Shown one piece after another: positions 25,315-34,534 of a stretch of DNA of 64,000 bases (the stretch's first letter is position 1; the number at the start of each line of letters is the position of its first letter). The DNA lies in the NCBI GenBank assembly GCA_020848745.1, contig JADLHM010000098.1, positions 124,001 through 188,000 of the forward strand, read 5' to 3'. This DNA is from Deltaproteobacteria bacterium (GTDB lineage: Bacteria > Desulfobacterota > Binatia > UTPRO1). The notes under the pieces were generated by a model. It searched no databases, was not told the origin of the DNA, and saw only the letters and a program-made list of their open reading frames with translations. The position numbers and the translations under genes are program-made.

Positions 25315-27330
25315 CTACGGCGCCTCGCAACGCAGCACGAGCTTGTCGTCGTCTCGGACGCCCTTCGTCGGCGCCGGAACGCTCTCGGCGCGGCCCTTCA
25401 ACGTGACCTGTGCCTTGGGCTTCCCGGCGAGCGCGACTGTGATTTCCGCCGGCGTGGTGCAGACGCTCGGCGCGCTGCCGGAGATCACCGGATCGAACGC
25501 CAGCTCGTTGCCGTGCTTGCCCGCAGGAATGGCGGCGCTCAAACGTTGGAATGCGCCCAACAGCGCCACGGCGTTCGCTGCGTCAATCGCCCGCCTGCCA
25601 TCGGGCCGCGGCTTCTGGACGGTGTAGCGTCCGAGGTCGGGCTGCGGACCGCACAGCGGCAGGTTCGGGTCGGCGACGTGCAGGCACACCGCGACGCGGA
25701 AGCGACACGCGCCGTCGGCCGTGCCGTCCGCGTCGCAGGAGGCGTCGCCGTCGGTGCAGCGCTGCTTGAAGCTCGGGACGCCCTTGTGGTCGAGGTACGG
25801 GGTATTGGCGGGATTCACGACGGCCCATTCGGCGAGGCAGTCGGTGGACGATGCCCCCTTGCCCGGGACGAGCTGCTCGTATCGGCACGCGGCATCGCAG
25901 CCGTCTCCGGCGAGGAGGTCGCCGTCGTCGCACTGCTCGCCCGTTCCCAGGATGGCATCGCCGCAGGCAGGGGATGCGGTCGGCGTCGGGGATGGTGTGT
26001 CGGGCGTCGGGGTCGCTGACGGAGTGAGGGTCGGAGTCGGCGTGCTGGTGGCGGTGGCCGTTTCAGTGGGGGTGGCGGTCTCAGTGGGTGTCGCGGGGGT
26101 CTCCGATGCCGTGGGCGTCGCGGTCGGAGTGCCGGGGACGACGTCGAGTGCCCGGAAGATCGCCACGGCATTGTCCGCGACTCCCGCTGCGTAAACGTAG
26201 GCGTTGTCGGGGCTCACGGTCACCGAAAAAGCGGTCCGGAGGCCGTCCACACCGGCGACGCCGTCCGTGTGCGCCTCGACGAAGGTGAGGCCGCCGGTCG
26301 TCGCGTTGCGAGCGAAGACCGCGACCGCGTGGTCGAGCTCGCTCGCGGCGTACAGGTGGCTGCCATCCGGGCTGACGGCGACGAGAATGGTCCCGCCGAG
26401 GCCGTCGACGCCGGCGACGCCGTCGGAGTGTTGCTCGACGAACGAGAGCGCGCCCGTCGTCGGGTTGCGGGCGAAGACGGACACCGCCTGGTCGAAGCGC
26501 CCGGCGGTGTAGACGTGCAAGCCGTCGGGGCTCACGGTGACCGCGATGGCGCCATCGAGCCCGCCGACGCCACCGACGCCGTTCTTCTGCTGTTCGACGA
26601 AGGTCAATACACCGGTCGCGGGGTTGCGGCCGAAGACGGCGATCGCGTCGTCGCCGAACCCCGCGGCATACACGTGCGCGCCGTCAGGGCTCGTTGCGAT
26701 CCCGCGGATCCGCTGGAGACCATCGATGCCCGCTACTCCATCGCGGTACTCGCCCGCGAACGTCAGCGCTCCGGTCGCGGGATTCCGGGTGAAAGCGGCG
26801 ATCGCGTTGTCGAGTTCGCCGGCGGCATAGACGTGCGCGCCGTCGGGACTGACGACCACCCACGTCGCTCCCGAGAGACCGTCCGCGCCGATACCGTCTA
26901 CTTTGCGTTCGACGAACGACAGCGTGCCCGTGGCGAGGTTGCGACCGAACACCGCGACGGAGTGATCGAACGGGCCGGCGGCGTACACGTTCTTGCCGTC
27001 CGGGCTGACGGTGACGGAAAGGACACCCGCGAGCCCCTCGACGCCCGCCACACCGTTCTTTTGCTGCTCGAGAAAGGTGAGCGCGCCGGTCGCTACGTCT
27101 CGGGAGAAGACGCCGATGGCATGGTCACCGCGTCCGGCGACATACAGGTGGGCGCCGTCGGGGCTGAGCGCCACCGAGCACGGGTTCGCTATGCCGTCGA
27201 CTCCCGCGACGCCGTCCTGCTCGAAGCCGACGAAACCCAGATACGCCCCGTGCGCGGATGGCGCGGCGAGCACGAGGAGGACGACATGTGCCGCGATGGC
27301 GACTGCACGACGCCGGTGAGCCTTGGCCAT
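25315..27330 (-). CDS. Secreted seven-repeat beta-propeller (lactonase/YVTN-like) with Cys-rich and unknown C-terminal domains
   Basis: I place the start at ATG 27330, giving 671 residues and a signal peptide ending APSAHGAY; an upstream ATG at 27387 would add 19 residues before it. Seven 50-53-residue repeats follow, each with VSPDGxHxYxAG and (A/S)VFxRNxxTGxL(T/S)F, forming one complete propeller of the YVTN/lactonase type. A Thr/Pro-rich linker (TPTETATPTETATATSTPTP) leads to a Myxococcus-type Cys repeat CGDAILGTGEQCDDGDLLAGD, then a C-terminal region with DCLAEWAVVNPANTPYLDHKG and CRFRVAVCLHVADPNLPLC, a segment I associate with Binatota-like secreted proteins. It ends in VRDDDKLVLRCEAP. 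It is immediately downstream of the 1784-residue gene and probably shares its transcript. Confidence 0.85.
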   Translation of the reverse strand: MAKAHRRRAVAIAAHVVLLVLAAPSAHGAYLGFVGFEQDGVAGVDGIANPCSVALSPDGAHLYVAGRGDHAIGVFSRDVATGALTFLEQQKNGVAGVEGLAGVLSVTVSPDGKNVYAAGPFDHSVAVFGRNLATGTLSFVERKVDGIGADGLSGATWVVVSPDGAHVYAAGELDNAIAAFTRNPATGALTFAGEYRDGVAGIDGLQRIRGIATSPDGAHVYAAGFGDDAIAVFGRNPATGVLTFVEQQKNGVGGVGGLDGAIAVTVSPDGLHVYTAGRFDQAVSVFARNPTTGALSFVEQHSDGVAGVDGLGGTILVAVSPDGSHLYAASELDHAVAVFARNATTGGLTFVEAHTDGVAGVDGLRTAFSVTVSPDNAYVYAAGVADNAVAIFRALDVVPGTPTATPTASETPATPTETATPTETATATSTPTPTLTPSATPTPDTPSPTPTASPACGDAILGTGEQCDDGDLLAGDGCDAACRYEQLVPGKGASSTDCLAEWAVVNPANTPYLDHKGVPSFKQRCTDGDASCDADGTADGACRFRVAVCLHVADPNLPLCGPQPDLGRYTVQKPRPDGRRAIDAANAVALLGAFQRLSAAIPAGKHGNELAFDPVISGSAPSVCTTPAEITVALAGKPKAQVTLKGRAESVPAPTKGVRDDDKLVLRCEAP
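25963..26136 (-). repeat. Thr/Pro-rich low-complexity linker
   Basis: Degenerate Thr-Pro/Thr-Ala repeats joining the propeller to the Cys-rich repeat. Similar low-complexity DNA is found at 36370-36640 in another secreted protein of the cluster. Confidence 0.8.
26143..27240 (-). repeat. Seven tandem ~159-bp repeats encoding propeller blades
   Basis: Seven consecutive units of about 53 codons within the beta-propeller gene; units share the codons for SPDGAHVYAAG and RNPATGxLTF. Identity between blades is visible at the DNA level, which suggests amplification by recombination. Confidence 0.85.
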
Positions 27331-27423
27331 CCGTGCGCGTGAGCTCGGACGAAAGGCGCTGCTGTCGAGAGGGTTCCGCTCATCCATGGGGGGTCTCCGA
27401 ACCTTGCGGCGGACGGGCAGTCG

Positions 27424-30400
27424 TCAATCCGACCGAGCTTTGAGCTGCTTCGTATCGTGCTTCGTGAACGGCGCACCGTACGTGGCTCCCCAACACCGGC
27501 CATTGGTCGCCTGCAACTGCACGGTGAGCGCCGGGCTCAACGGCGCCAGGTCCGGCATGGCCAACGCGCTGCCCGAGGCCTTGAGTGCGATCTTCGCGCC
27601 GCCGTCCGGTCCGCCCCTGAGATCGAGTTGCAGGCGCCCGTCCGATCCGAACGACAGGTCACGATGGCGGAAGCCGCTCGACGACACCCGCCAGCACGGT
27701 GCCCCCGTGCAATCGCTATGTGCGGGCAAGGGGATTTCGAGGATGGGGTGATCGGCGCGGTAGATGCAGAAGGTATGGGACGTGCCCCCTGGTGCGGTCG
27801 GTACACCGAAGTCCGCGACCGCCGTTGCGGCTCCCTTGGTCCACTTCCATTGCACGCCGTCCTTGCGGTCCTCCGCTGCGTTCCTGAGCGTCAGGAACGC
27901 TTTGCCGATGGCGATGGGTTGCCGGCACCCAGCCAACGGGGTGGCGGCGCAGGCACCATTCGGCGTCCGAACCGGTGTCGGCGTCGGGCCCGTCGCGGGC
28001 TCGCAGGCATCGCCGAGGCCGTCGAGGTCGTCGTCCTCCTGGTCGATGTTCGGGACGTCCGGGCAGTTGTCGACGTGGTCCGGAAGCTCGTCGTCGTCCG
28101 CGTCGGCCGCGGCCGTGACGACGAGCTCCTGGTGACACGCCGCACCGTTCGGGCAATCGCCGTCGCTGCGGCACGCGCCGTGATCACGCCGGCAGAGCTC
28201 GTCGCGACAGAGCTCTCCGGCCCCGCAGTCTGCGTCGTCCGTGCAGCTCGTCGGGCTCGGGTCGAGGCAACGTCCGCCGCTCGTGAGCGCGACGCCGTCA
28301 CCGGTCGGGTCGGCGAGCGGCGCGGCGAGTCGCTGGAAATCCTTGCCTGCGCTCACGCAGACGGCAGGGGCCGTGCAGCTCGCGTCGCTCGTACACGGCC
28401 CCTCGACGCGCTTGCAGACGTTCGGTCCCGGCTCGCAGAAGTTGCCGGCTCCACAGGAACCGGGAGCATTCGGATCGCACGGGATACCCAGGCTTCGCGT
28501 GCAGCCGCCGGGTGGCACGAAGCAGGTGCCGCCGGCGCAGTCGGCGTCGCTGGCACACGATTCCCCGGTGGTGGTGCAGATGCCGGCGCTGACCGATGCA
28601 ATGGGATGCAGCACGGATTCCGCGCCGGCCGCCGCGACGCGCATCGTACGCCCGCCCGTGCGCATGGCACCGCCGCCCGCGCCCGCCGCCTGGCGGACGT
28701 TGAGGACCTGGAGCACGAGGTCGCGGGTGTCGCCGTCGTCGTTCAGGTCGGCTCCCTGGTCGGCCTCGAGCGTCAAGAAGCGCACCGTGTCACGGCCGAC
28801 GCGATACGGGACACGCGGGTCGCAAGCCTCCAGGCGACACGGTGTGACCGCCGAGCCGGTGTCGATGATGCTACCGGTCGCGGCGTCGTAGACCCGCAGG
28901 ACGTCGTCGTCGGCATCGCCATCGGCATTGAGGATCGTGTCGCCCTCGGCGGCCTCGCTGGTACGAAAGGCGACGAGCTCGGCGCCGGGGGCGCCACCGA
29001 CGACGATGTCTTCCGCAGCGACCGCGCGTGGCGACGTGGTTGCGGCCACCACCATCGCGGCGGCGGCGGCATCGTAGATCTGCAGTACCCTGTCGCCGGT
29101 GTCGGCGTCGCCGTTCAGCGATCCCGCTCCTTGCGAGGCCTCGCTCGTCAGGAACGGGACGAGCGGACCCGCCACGGCGAGCTCGTCGGCCGCTTGCCCG
29201 ACGTTCACCCACGGGCCGCCCGACCGCGCCCACACGTGCACGACGGCGTCGCTCGCATCGCCGTCGCCGTTCAGCGCCACGCCCGAGCCGGCTTCGCTGA
29301 CGAGCGCGGCGACGTGCGCCGACGAAAGGGCCACGGCGGTCGCCGCTCGTCCCAGGTTCTGGACGGTGCCGCCGCTCCAGAGATGGACGACGTCGTCCAG
29401 CTGATCCGCGTCGCCGTTCAGGCTCGGCGTGTCCGCGGGGCATCCCGCGGCGGGCCCCGCCGCCTCCGGGCGCAAGAAGGCGGCGGATCCCTCGTGGGTC
29501 GTGACCTGGGTAGCCGGGCACCGCGGACCGACGACGATTCCGGTGGTGCCGTCGAGCACTTGCAGCACCGTGTCGTCGAGAACCCCGTCGCCGGTGACGT
29601 CGTGAGCGAGATCGAGGGGGGCTGCGGTCCGAACGAACACGTCCTGGGATGCGTTCGTATCGCCTGCCACCAGGTTCGTCGCCTCGTTCCCGAAGCCGGC
29701 GACGCGGCCGCCGTTCGACACGGTCGTCGCGTGCGATTCGCCATTGGACTCGGCATGCGTGGGTGTGAGGGCGACCCGGTGGGTGAGGCGCGTCTGGCGA
29801 TCGTGGACGAAGGCATCCTGCACGCCGTTGGTGTCGTTCGGAACGAGGTTCGTGGCGGTGCTCAGGAAGGACACGAATCGGCCATCGCGCGAGAGAGCGA
29901 TGTCAATGCTCATTCCATTCGCCTGCTCTCCCGCCGTTCCGATGCTGACCCGATCGGTCTTGCTGACCCGCCGGTCGCGGACGAACACGTCGAACACCTG
30001 GTTGGTATCGCCCGGCGTGAGATTGCTCGCCATGCTGAGGAAGGCGACGACGTTCCCGTCTGCCGAAATATGCGGTTGCCCGCTCACATGGTTGGCCCCA
30101 CCGCCATTCGGATCGACCGAAACGACATCGGTCGATCCAGTGTCGCGGTCGAACAGGTAGATCTTGTAACCGGACGAGCCGGCGACGAGGTTCGACGCGA
30201 TGCTCAGGAACGTGACGAACCGCCCGTCGTCGGAAAGGTCGGGCTGCTGGCTGTTGTTGTCGGGCTGCGCGCCGCCAATGCCGCGGCTGACGCGCTCCGT
30301 CGTTCCGCTACCACGGTCGCGCACGAAGATGTCCTGGACGTCGTTGTCCAGCCCGACATCCTCGGGAACCAGATTGCGGGCATCGCTCGCGAATACGACG

Positions 30401-32778
30401 AACCGGCCGTCGCCGGAGATCGCGGGGCTACTTTCGCACGGCAGATCTCCCGCGGCGCCGCCGGAGTTCTGGCTTACGAGCTCGGTCGTGCCGGTCGCGC
30501 GGTCGCGCACGAAGGCTTGCAGCATGCCGTTCGATCCCGCGACGAGATTCGTCGCGTTGCTGTAGAAGGCAACGAACCGGCCATCGGAAGAAATGGCAGG
30601 ACGTTCGCTGTCTCCATTCGACTGCCCCCCGCCCGTGGCGACGCTCGCACGTTCGATGGCCCCGGTTTGCAGATCCATGACGAAGACGTCGCGCGCGTTG
30701 TTCGTGTCGCCGGGAACGACATCGCTCGCGGTGCCGTCGAAGGCGACGAAGCGCCCGTCGGCCGATACGGCAGGGATTCGGCTCTGTGAATTCGCGGGTA
30801 CGCCGCCCAGGTTGCGGCTGACGAGGATGGTTGTCATGGCGGCATTCGCGAACTCGGGCGCCCGTGTAAACGCCAGTCCGTTCGAGACGGTGAAGCTTCG
30901 CCCGTCGATCACCGGAGCGGCGTCGAGCGCGCGTAGCCCGGCAATCGGCACCTCGACGGCGGCGCCGCTCACACGAAATATTCGCAATAGAAGATCGGCG
31001 ACGTCTCCATCGCCATTCTGGTCGATGTTCGCTTGAGAGGGCTCCGGCTCGAGCGCGGCGACGACCTCGCCTTCCGCGGCGACCGCCGGGAAGCTGAACG
31101 GCGGCTGGCGGATGCGTGCCACCGCTCGCCCGAGGCTGCCGCCGGCGCCAGTCGGGTATAGGGCGCCGGTTTGCCGATCCCCGAGGCGCAGCACGTCGTC
31201 GACCGCGTCGCCGTCGCCGTTCAGGTCCTGGTTCTCGATCGCCTCGTTGAGGACGAAGGCGTTGGCAACCGTGGTCTGGGCGAGGCCGTCGAGCGGCACC
31301 GGGTCGAGCGCGGCGAGCGCGAAGCTGCCGCACTGGCCGAGCGGGCACTCGGCGTCGCTCGCGCACGACGCGAGCGGCGTCGCACCGCCGAGGCAGGCGC
31401 CGAGCCGCAACACGACCGGGCCGACGGCGGCGAGGAGGCGATCGCGGAACTCGAAGAGACCCTCGCGGCAGACGCCTCCCGGGCAATCCGCACCGGTCAT
31501 GCATGGGCCCGTCGCATTACCGCCGCCCTCGCAGGTGAACGCCCCGCACGTGCCGTTCGGGCAATCGCCGGCCGTTGCGCACGGCAGCCCTTCCGCGTCG
31601 CCGCTGGCGCAGGTGAGGATCGTCGGGCTGCGGCGCGCGATGCGGAGCACGCTGCCTGGAGCGTCGGCGGTGCCGAAGAGCGTCACCGCATCGCCGGCAC
31701 TCGGATCCGCCTGCGGCTCGAAGACCGGCGGCAGGCGGGCGCCCGTTGCCGTGAACGATCCCAGATAGGCGTCGCCCGGCAATTGCACCGGTTGGCCGCT
31801 CGTGGCGAACGCTTCGGCGAGCGTCGCGCCGCGCAGCAGGCGCGCGACGGGTACCTGGTCGCGGTTCACCAGCACCCCGCGCATGTCGACCGGCAGCAGC
31901 AGATTGCCGTCGGCGTCGGTCGTGAAACGGAGCTCGTCGACGGTTCCCGTGCACGGCGGGCTCGGCGTCGTGCAGAGCGCCTGGAAGTCGTTCCGCGGCG
32001 GCAGCGCGGTGAAGCTCGGGAAGACGTCGTGCGGGATCGGCGCGCACGCGTCGCCGGTCGGACGGAAGAAGCGGTCGACGCACGCGAGGAGGCCGGGGAC
32101 GTCCCCGCACGCTGCGCTCGCGAGCTCGCAAGGCAGATCGGCTGGCGCGCCCGTCACGGCGAGCGTGAAGGGACCCGTGAGCGTCCGGTCATCGTTCTGC
32201 CCGGCGGTGCAGGCGCCGCCGCCGCACTCGCTGCTGCGTAGGCACGGCGCGCCGGGCGTCGCGCCGCCGGTGCAGGCCGCGAAGAGCCCGTCGGTGTCCG
32301 GGAAGCGGAAGCGCAGATGGTCGGGGTCGGGCACGACGAGGTCGGTCGGCTGGCCGCCTGCGTTGGCCGTGACGCAGGTCGCGGTCGCGACGTCGCTCCG
32401 CGCCTCGCAGCTCACGCGCCGACTCTCGAGTGCGGCACAGTCGGTCGCCAGCACGACCACGTGGCGCGCGCCTCCGGGCGGCGTGAAGACGAGCGTGACG
32501 ACCTGGTTCGCCGCCGGCGGCACGAACCCGGGCGACGCTGCATGGCACACGGGGTCGCGGCTCAAGTGCACCCAGTCGCCCGGCTCCGCGAACGGACGGT
32601 TGGTGGTGGCGAGGGTGCTCGCGAAGGATTGCTGGGTTCCGGGAATGACGTCGCAGGTCGCGTGGGCGGCGGACGGGTGCGTCAGGAGCGCAATGACGAG
32701 GAGCGCTACGGCACACGTGATCCTCGGAAACGGATGCCGGTCGGGGTGCCGCGAAGGATCGTCCAGGGGGCTCGGCAC
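27424..32778 (-). CDS. Giant secreted protein: TolB/WD40-like repeats, Cys-rich repeats and C-terminal QWKW domain
   Basis: The 1784-residue product has a signal peptide ending AAHATCD. Regions in order: an Ig-like/Cys-rich part with repeated CxxG-x-CxxxxECxxGxC units (residues about 150-500), six or more WD40/TolB-type repeats, each reading SxDGRFVAFxSxAxNLVPGDTN-like (about 640-1050), calx-like LNGDGDxxDxVxxVW repeats (1090-1400), a second Cys-rich block (CTTTGESCASDADCAGGTC), a calcium-type DxDxDxxxDxxDNCPD element and, at the very end, the QWKW domain (residues about 1610-1784, nt 27427-27950). It starts 104 bp from the GTCACC palindrome and is divergent from the LuxR gene. Probably exported and surface-attached; function unknown. 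Confidence 0.85.
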   Translation of the reverse strand: MPSPLDDPSRHPDRHPFPRITCAVALLVIALLTHPSAAHATCDVIPGTQQSFASTLATTNRPFAEPGDWVHLSRDPVCHAASPGFVPPAANQVVTLVFTPPGGARHVVVLATDCAALESRRVSCEARSDVATATCVTANAGGQPTDLVVPDPDHLRFRFPDTDGLFAACTGGATPGAPCLRSSECGGGACTAGQNDDRTLTGPFTLAVTGAPADLPCELASAACGDVPGLLACVDRFFRPTGDACAPIPHDVFPSFTALPPRNDFQALCTTPSPPCTGTVDELRFTTDADGNLLLPVDMRGVLVNRDQVPVARLLRGATLAEAFATSGQPVQLPGDAYLGSFTATGARLPPVFEPQADPSAGDAVTLFGTADAPGSVLRIARRSPTILTCASGDAEGLPCATAGDCPNGTCGAFTCEGGGNATGPCMTGADCPGGVCREGLFEFRDRLLAAVGPVVLRLGACLGGATPLASCASDAECPLGQCGSFALAALDPVPLDGLAQTTVANAFVLNEAIENQDLNGDGDAVDDVLRLGDRQTGALYPTGAGGSLGRAVARIRQPPFSFPAVAAEGEVVAALEPEPSQANIDQNGDGDVADLLLRIFRVSGAAVEVPIAGLRALDAAPVIDGRSFTVSNGLAFTRAPEFANAAMTTILVSRNLGGVPANSQSRIPAVSADGRFVAFDGTASDVVPGDTNNARDVFVMDLQTGAIERASVATGGGQSNGDSERPAISSDGRFVAFYSNATNLVAGSNGMLQAFVRDRATGTTELVSQNSGGAAGDLPCESSPAISGDGRFVVFASDARNLVPEDVGLDNDVQDIFVRDRGSGTTERVSRGIGGAQPDNNSQQPDLSDDGRFVTFLSIASNLVAGSSGYKIYLFDRDTGSTDVVSVDPNGGGANHVSGQPHISADGNVVAFLSMASNLTPGDTNQVFDVFVRDRRVSKTDRVSIGTAGEQANGMSIDIALSRDGRFVSFLSTATNLVPNDTNGVQDAFVHDRQTRLTHRVALTPTHAESNGESHATTVSNGGRVAGFGNEATNLVAGDTNASQDVFVRTAAPLDLAHDVTGDGVLDDTVLQVLDGTTGIVVGPRCPATQVTTHEGSAAFLRPEAAGPAAGCPADTPSLNGDADQLDDVVHLWSGGTVQNLGRAATAVALSSAHVAALVSEAGSGVALNGDGDASDAVVHVWARSGGPWVNVGQAADELAVAGPLVPFLTSEASQGAGSLNGDADTGDRVLQIYDAAAAAMVVAATTSPRAVAAEDIVVGGAPGAELVAFRTSEAAEGDTILNADGDADDDVLRVYDAATGSIIDTGSAVTPCRLEACDPRVPYRVGRDTVRFLTLEADQGADLNDDGDTRDLVLQVLNVRQAAGAGGGAMRTGGRTMRVAAAGAESVLHPIASVSAGICTTTGESCASDADCAGGTCFVPPGGCTRSLGIPCDPNAPGSCGAGNFCEPGPNVCKRVEGPCTSDASCTAPAVCVSAGKDFQRLAAPLADPTGDGVALTSGGRCLDPSPTSCTDDADCGAGELCRDELCRRDHGACRSDGDCPNGAACHQELVVTAAADADDDELPDHVDNCPDVPNIDQEDDDLDGLGDACEPATGPTPTPVRTPNGACAATPLAGCRQPIAIGKAFLTLRNAAEDRKDGVQWKWTKGAATAVADFGVPTAPGGTSHTFCIYRADHPILEIPLPAHSDCTGAPCWRVSSSGFRHRDLSFGSDGRLQLDLRGGPDGGAKIALKASGSALAMPDLAPLSPALTVQLQATNGRCWGATYGAPFTKHDTKQLKARSD

Positions 32779-32881
32779 AGGAGCGTCGGTGCTACCCGGT
32801 TGGATCGAGATCGGTCAAGGCGCGTGTCTGCCGGGTGTCTACCGGGCGGTTGGAGGCGTCGGCCCGGGCGCGCCGTCTGTC

Positions 32882-32898
32882 GTCACCAGATGGGTGAC
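32882..32898. promoter_or_regulatory. Inverted repeat GTCACC-AGATG-GGTGAC (copy 1)
   Basis: Perfect 6-bp arms with a 5-bp spacer, 104 bp upstream of the giant secreted protein (leftward) and 34 bp upstream of the LuxR-type regulator (rightward). Three more copies occur in the window (34413, 46469, 56906). Position in a divergent promoter beside a regulator gene suggests an operator bound by that regulator. Confidence 0.65.
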
Positions 32899-32931
32899 GC
32901 TCCGATCTCCCGGCCATGGTCTCTGAGCGCG

Positions 32932-33525
32932 ATGCCGGACGGGCGGTTGCTGGATCTCTTTCCGATGGGCGTGGTGACGCTGGATGTCGAGGGGCGCCTG
33001 CGAGCGGCCAATGGCCTGGCGCGGCGCATCCTCGCCGAGGGTGAGGGCCTGGAGCTGAGGAGCGGCAGGATCGTCGCGGCGCGCCGCCAGGATGCCATGG
33101 CGCTCGCGCGCTTCTTCGAGGACGCCTGCCCGAGCGCGACGGCCGAGGGCCTCCACGTGCGCGGCGCGATGCACGTTTCGCGCGATTCGCCCCGGCCGAA
33201 GCTGACGGTGCTGGTCGCCGATACGCACGGACGATCGGGGGCGAGCGCAAGCGGGTTCGTGCTCTTTCTCCACCAGCCGGACGTCGCGGTGTCCGTCTGT
33301 GAAACCACCCTACGCACGCTGCACCGCCTGACGCGCGCGGAGGCGAGGATCGCGGCCCTGCTCGTCCGCGGCCACTCGGTTGCGAGCATCGCGGCCGAGG
33401 TTGGCAGCAGCACGAACACCGTCCGTACGCACCTGAAACGGGTGTACTCCAAGGTGGAGGTGGCGAGTCAGAGCGCGCTCATTCGTGCAGTGCTGAGTGG
33501 GCCGGCGGCGTTGCGACTCGGGTAG
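32932..33525 (+). CDS. LuxR-type transcriptional regulator with PAS-like sensor half
   Basis: A 197-residue protein. Residues 1-110 look like a PAS domain (LLDLFPMGVVTLDVEGRLRA, ANGLARRILAEGEGL). The C-terminal part is a complete LuxR/GerE helix-turn-helix: LTRAEARIAALLVRGHSVAS, EVGSSTNTVRTHLKRVYSKV, with ASQSALIRAVL. ATG 32932 is chosen because the next in-frame ATG (32890) lies inside the palindrome. The same architecture occurs at 48222-49343. No phospho-receiver is present, so the signal is probably sensed directly by the PAS half. Its site beside copy 1 of the repeat makes it the best candidate regulator of the secreted-protein cluster. Confidence 0.85.
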   Translation: MPDGRLLDLFPMGVVTLDVEGRLRAANGLARRILAEGEGLELRSGRIVAARRQDAMALARFFEDACPSATAEGLHVRGAMHVSRDSPRPKLTVLVADTHGRSGASASGFVLFLHQPDVAVSVCETTLRTLHRLTRAEARIAALLVRGHSVASIAAEVGSSTNTVRTHLKRVYSKVEVASQSALIRAVLSGPAALRLG

Positions 33526-33573
33526 CGGCGGACAAGATTTGACCCCGTCGGCACTAGAGGCCACCATGGCCAT

Positions 33574-33876
33574 GTGAAGCAGGCCAAGGTGTCCGAGCTA
33601 AAGAACAACCTGAGCCGCTATCTCCACTACGTGCGACGGGGAGGTGTCGTCCGCGTGTTCGATCGCGATCGTGCCGTCGCCGAGCTGGTGCCGATCGGGC
33701 AAGGCACGGCGAGCGGCAGCGACGAGCTCGACGGCATCCTCGACGACTTGGAACGCAAGGGCATCGTCCGTCGCGGGACCGGAAGCCTTCCGAAGGACTT
33801 CGTGACGCGTCGCTTGCCCCGCGCCCGCACGAGCGTCGTGGAAGCGTTGCTCGAAGAGCGGCGCGAGGGCCGGTGA
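33574..33876 (+). CDS. Phd/YefM-family antitoxin of a VapBC-like pair
   Basis: A 100-residue antitoxin starting at GTG 33574. The N-terminus, KVSELKNNLSRYLHYVRRG, followed by VVRVFDRDRAVAELVPI, is the Phd/YefM DNA-binding fold. The C-terminal half (residues 55-100) is the part that would wrap around the toxin. The stop overlaps the toxin start by 4 bp (GTGA). Autoregulation is expected from the family; no clear operator is visible in the 48 bp upstream. Confidence 0.85.
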   Translation: MKQAKVSELKNNLSRYLHYVRRGGVVRVFDRDRAVAELVPIGQGTASGSDELDGILDDLERKGIVRRGTGSLPKDFVTRRLPRARTSVVEALLEERREGR

Positions 33877-34301
33877 GATTCTGGGATAGCTCGGCGCTCG
33901 TTCCCCTGCTGCTCTACGAGCCGGCGAGCGGCAGCGTCCGTTCGCTCCTGGATGAGGATTCCGCGATCCTCGCGTGGCGACTCGCTGGCACCGAAGTCGT
34001 GTCCGCACTCTGGCATCGTCGACGGGCTGGCGAGATCGACGAGGCCGTTCGCGTGTCGGCCGAAATGAGTCTGGCCGTGCTCGAGAAGGTCTGGACCACG
34101 GTGGAAGACGCTGCCCACGTCGATCGACGGGCGCGACGCCTTCTCGCCGTGCATCCTCTCCGCGCCGCCGATGCGCTGCAGCTCGCTGCCGCGTTGGTGG
34201 CCTGTGACGAACGGCCGGATGTCTTGGCGTTCGTCACGCTCGACGGCCGCCTGGGCGATGCCGCCCGACGGGAAGGCTTCGACGTCCTGCCTCGGCTCTG
34301 A
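33873..34301 (+). CDS. PIN-domain toxin (VapC-like)
   Basis: A 142-residue PIN-domain protein starting at GTG 33873. Acidic residues: Asp5 in RFWDSSALVPLLLYE, Glu in AGTEVVSALWHRR, Asp in LRAADALQLAAALVA and Asp in AFVTLDGRLGDAAR, i.e. the full RNase site. It is not close in sequence to the toxin at 14176. Together with its Phd-type antitoxin it lies between the LuxR gene and the second palindrome. Confidence 0.9.
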   Translation: MRFWDSSALVPLLLYEPASGSVRSLLDEDSAILAWRLAGTEVVSALWHRRRAGEIDEAVRVSAEMSLAVLEKVWTTVEDAAHVDRRARRLLAVHPLRAADALQLAAALVACDERPDVLAFVTLDGRLGDAARREGFDVLPRL

Positions 34302-34412
34302 GGCGGAAGAACGCCAAGCTGGGCGTTCGACGAGGCGACTCGTACCGAGATGACATCGGTTAGCCCGAGCCATGACGGCGAGACATGAATTCTCCGCGTT
34401 ATAGCCCCGGCC

Positions 34413-34429
34413 GTCACCAGATGAGTGAC
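34413..34429. promoter_or_regulatory. Inverted repeat GTCACC-AGATG-AGTGAC (copy 2)
   Basis: Differs from the perfect repeat by one base in the right arm. Its right edge is 106 bp before the start of the secreted protein at 34535, nearly the same distance as copy 1 from its target (104 bp). Confidence 0.6.
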
Positions 34430-34534
34430 GAAAGATCGCCGTCACGGCTGTAACGTCCACGCGACGACTTGGGCCACTCGATGCCCCCGCCCACACGCGT
34501 CGATAGAGAATCCATGCCGTTTCTGGAGGAAGAC

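Noticed and set aside
25963-26136. Thr/Pro tract as a CRISPR-like array
   Set aside because: The units are short, degenerate, in frame with a protein and have no spacers.
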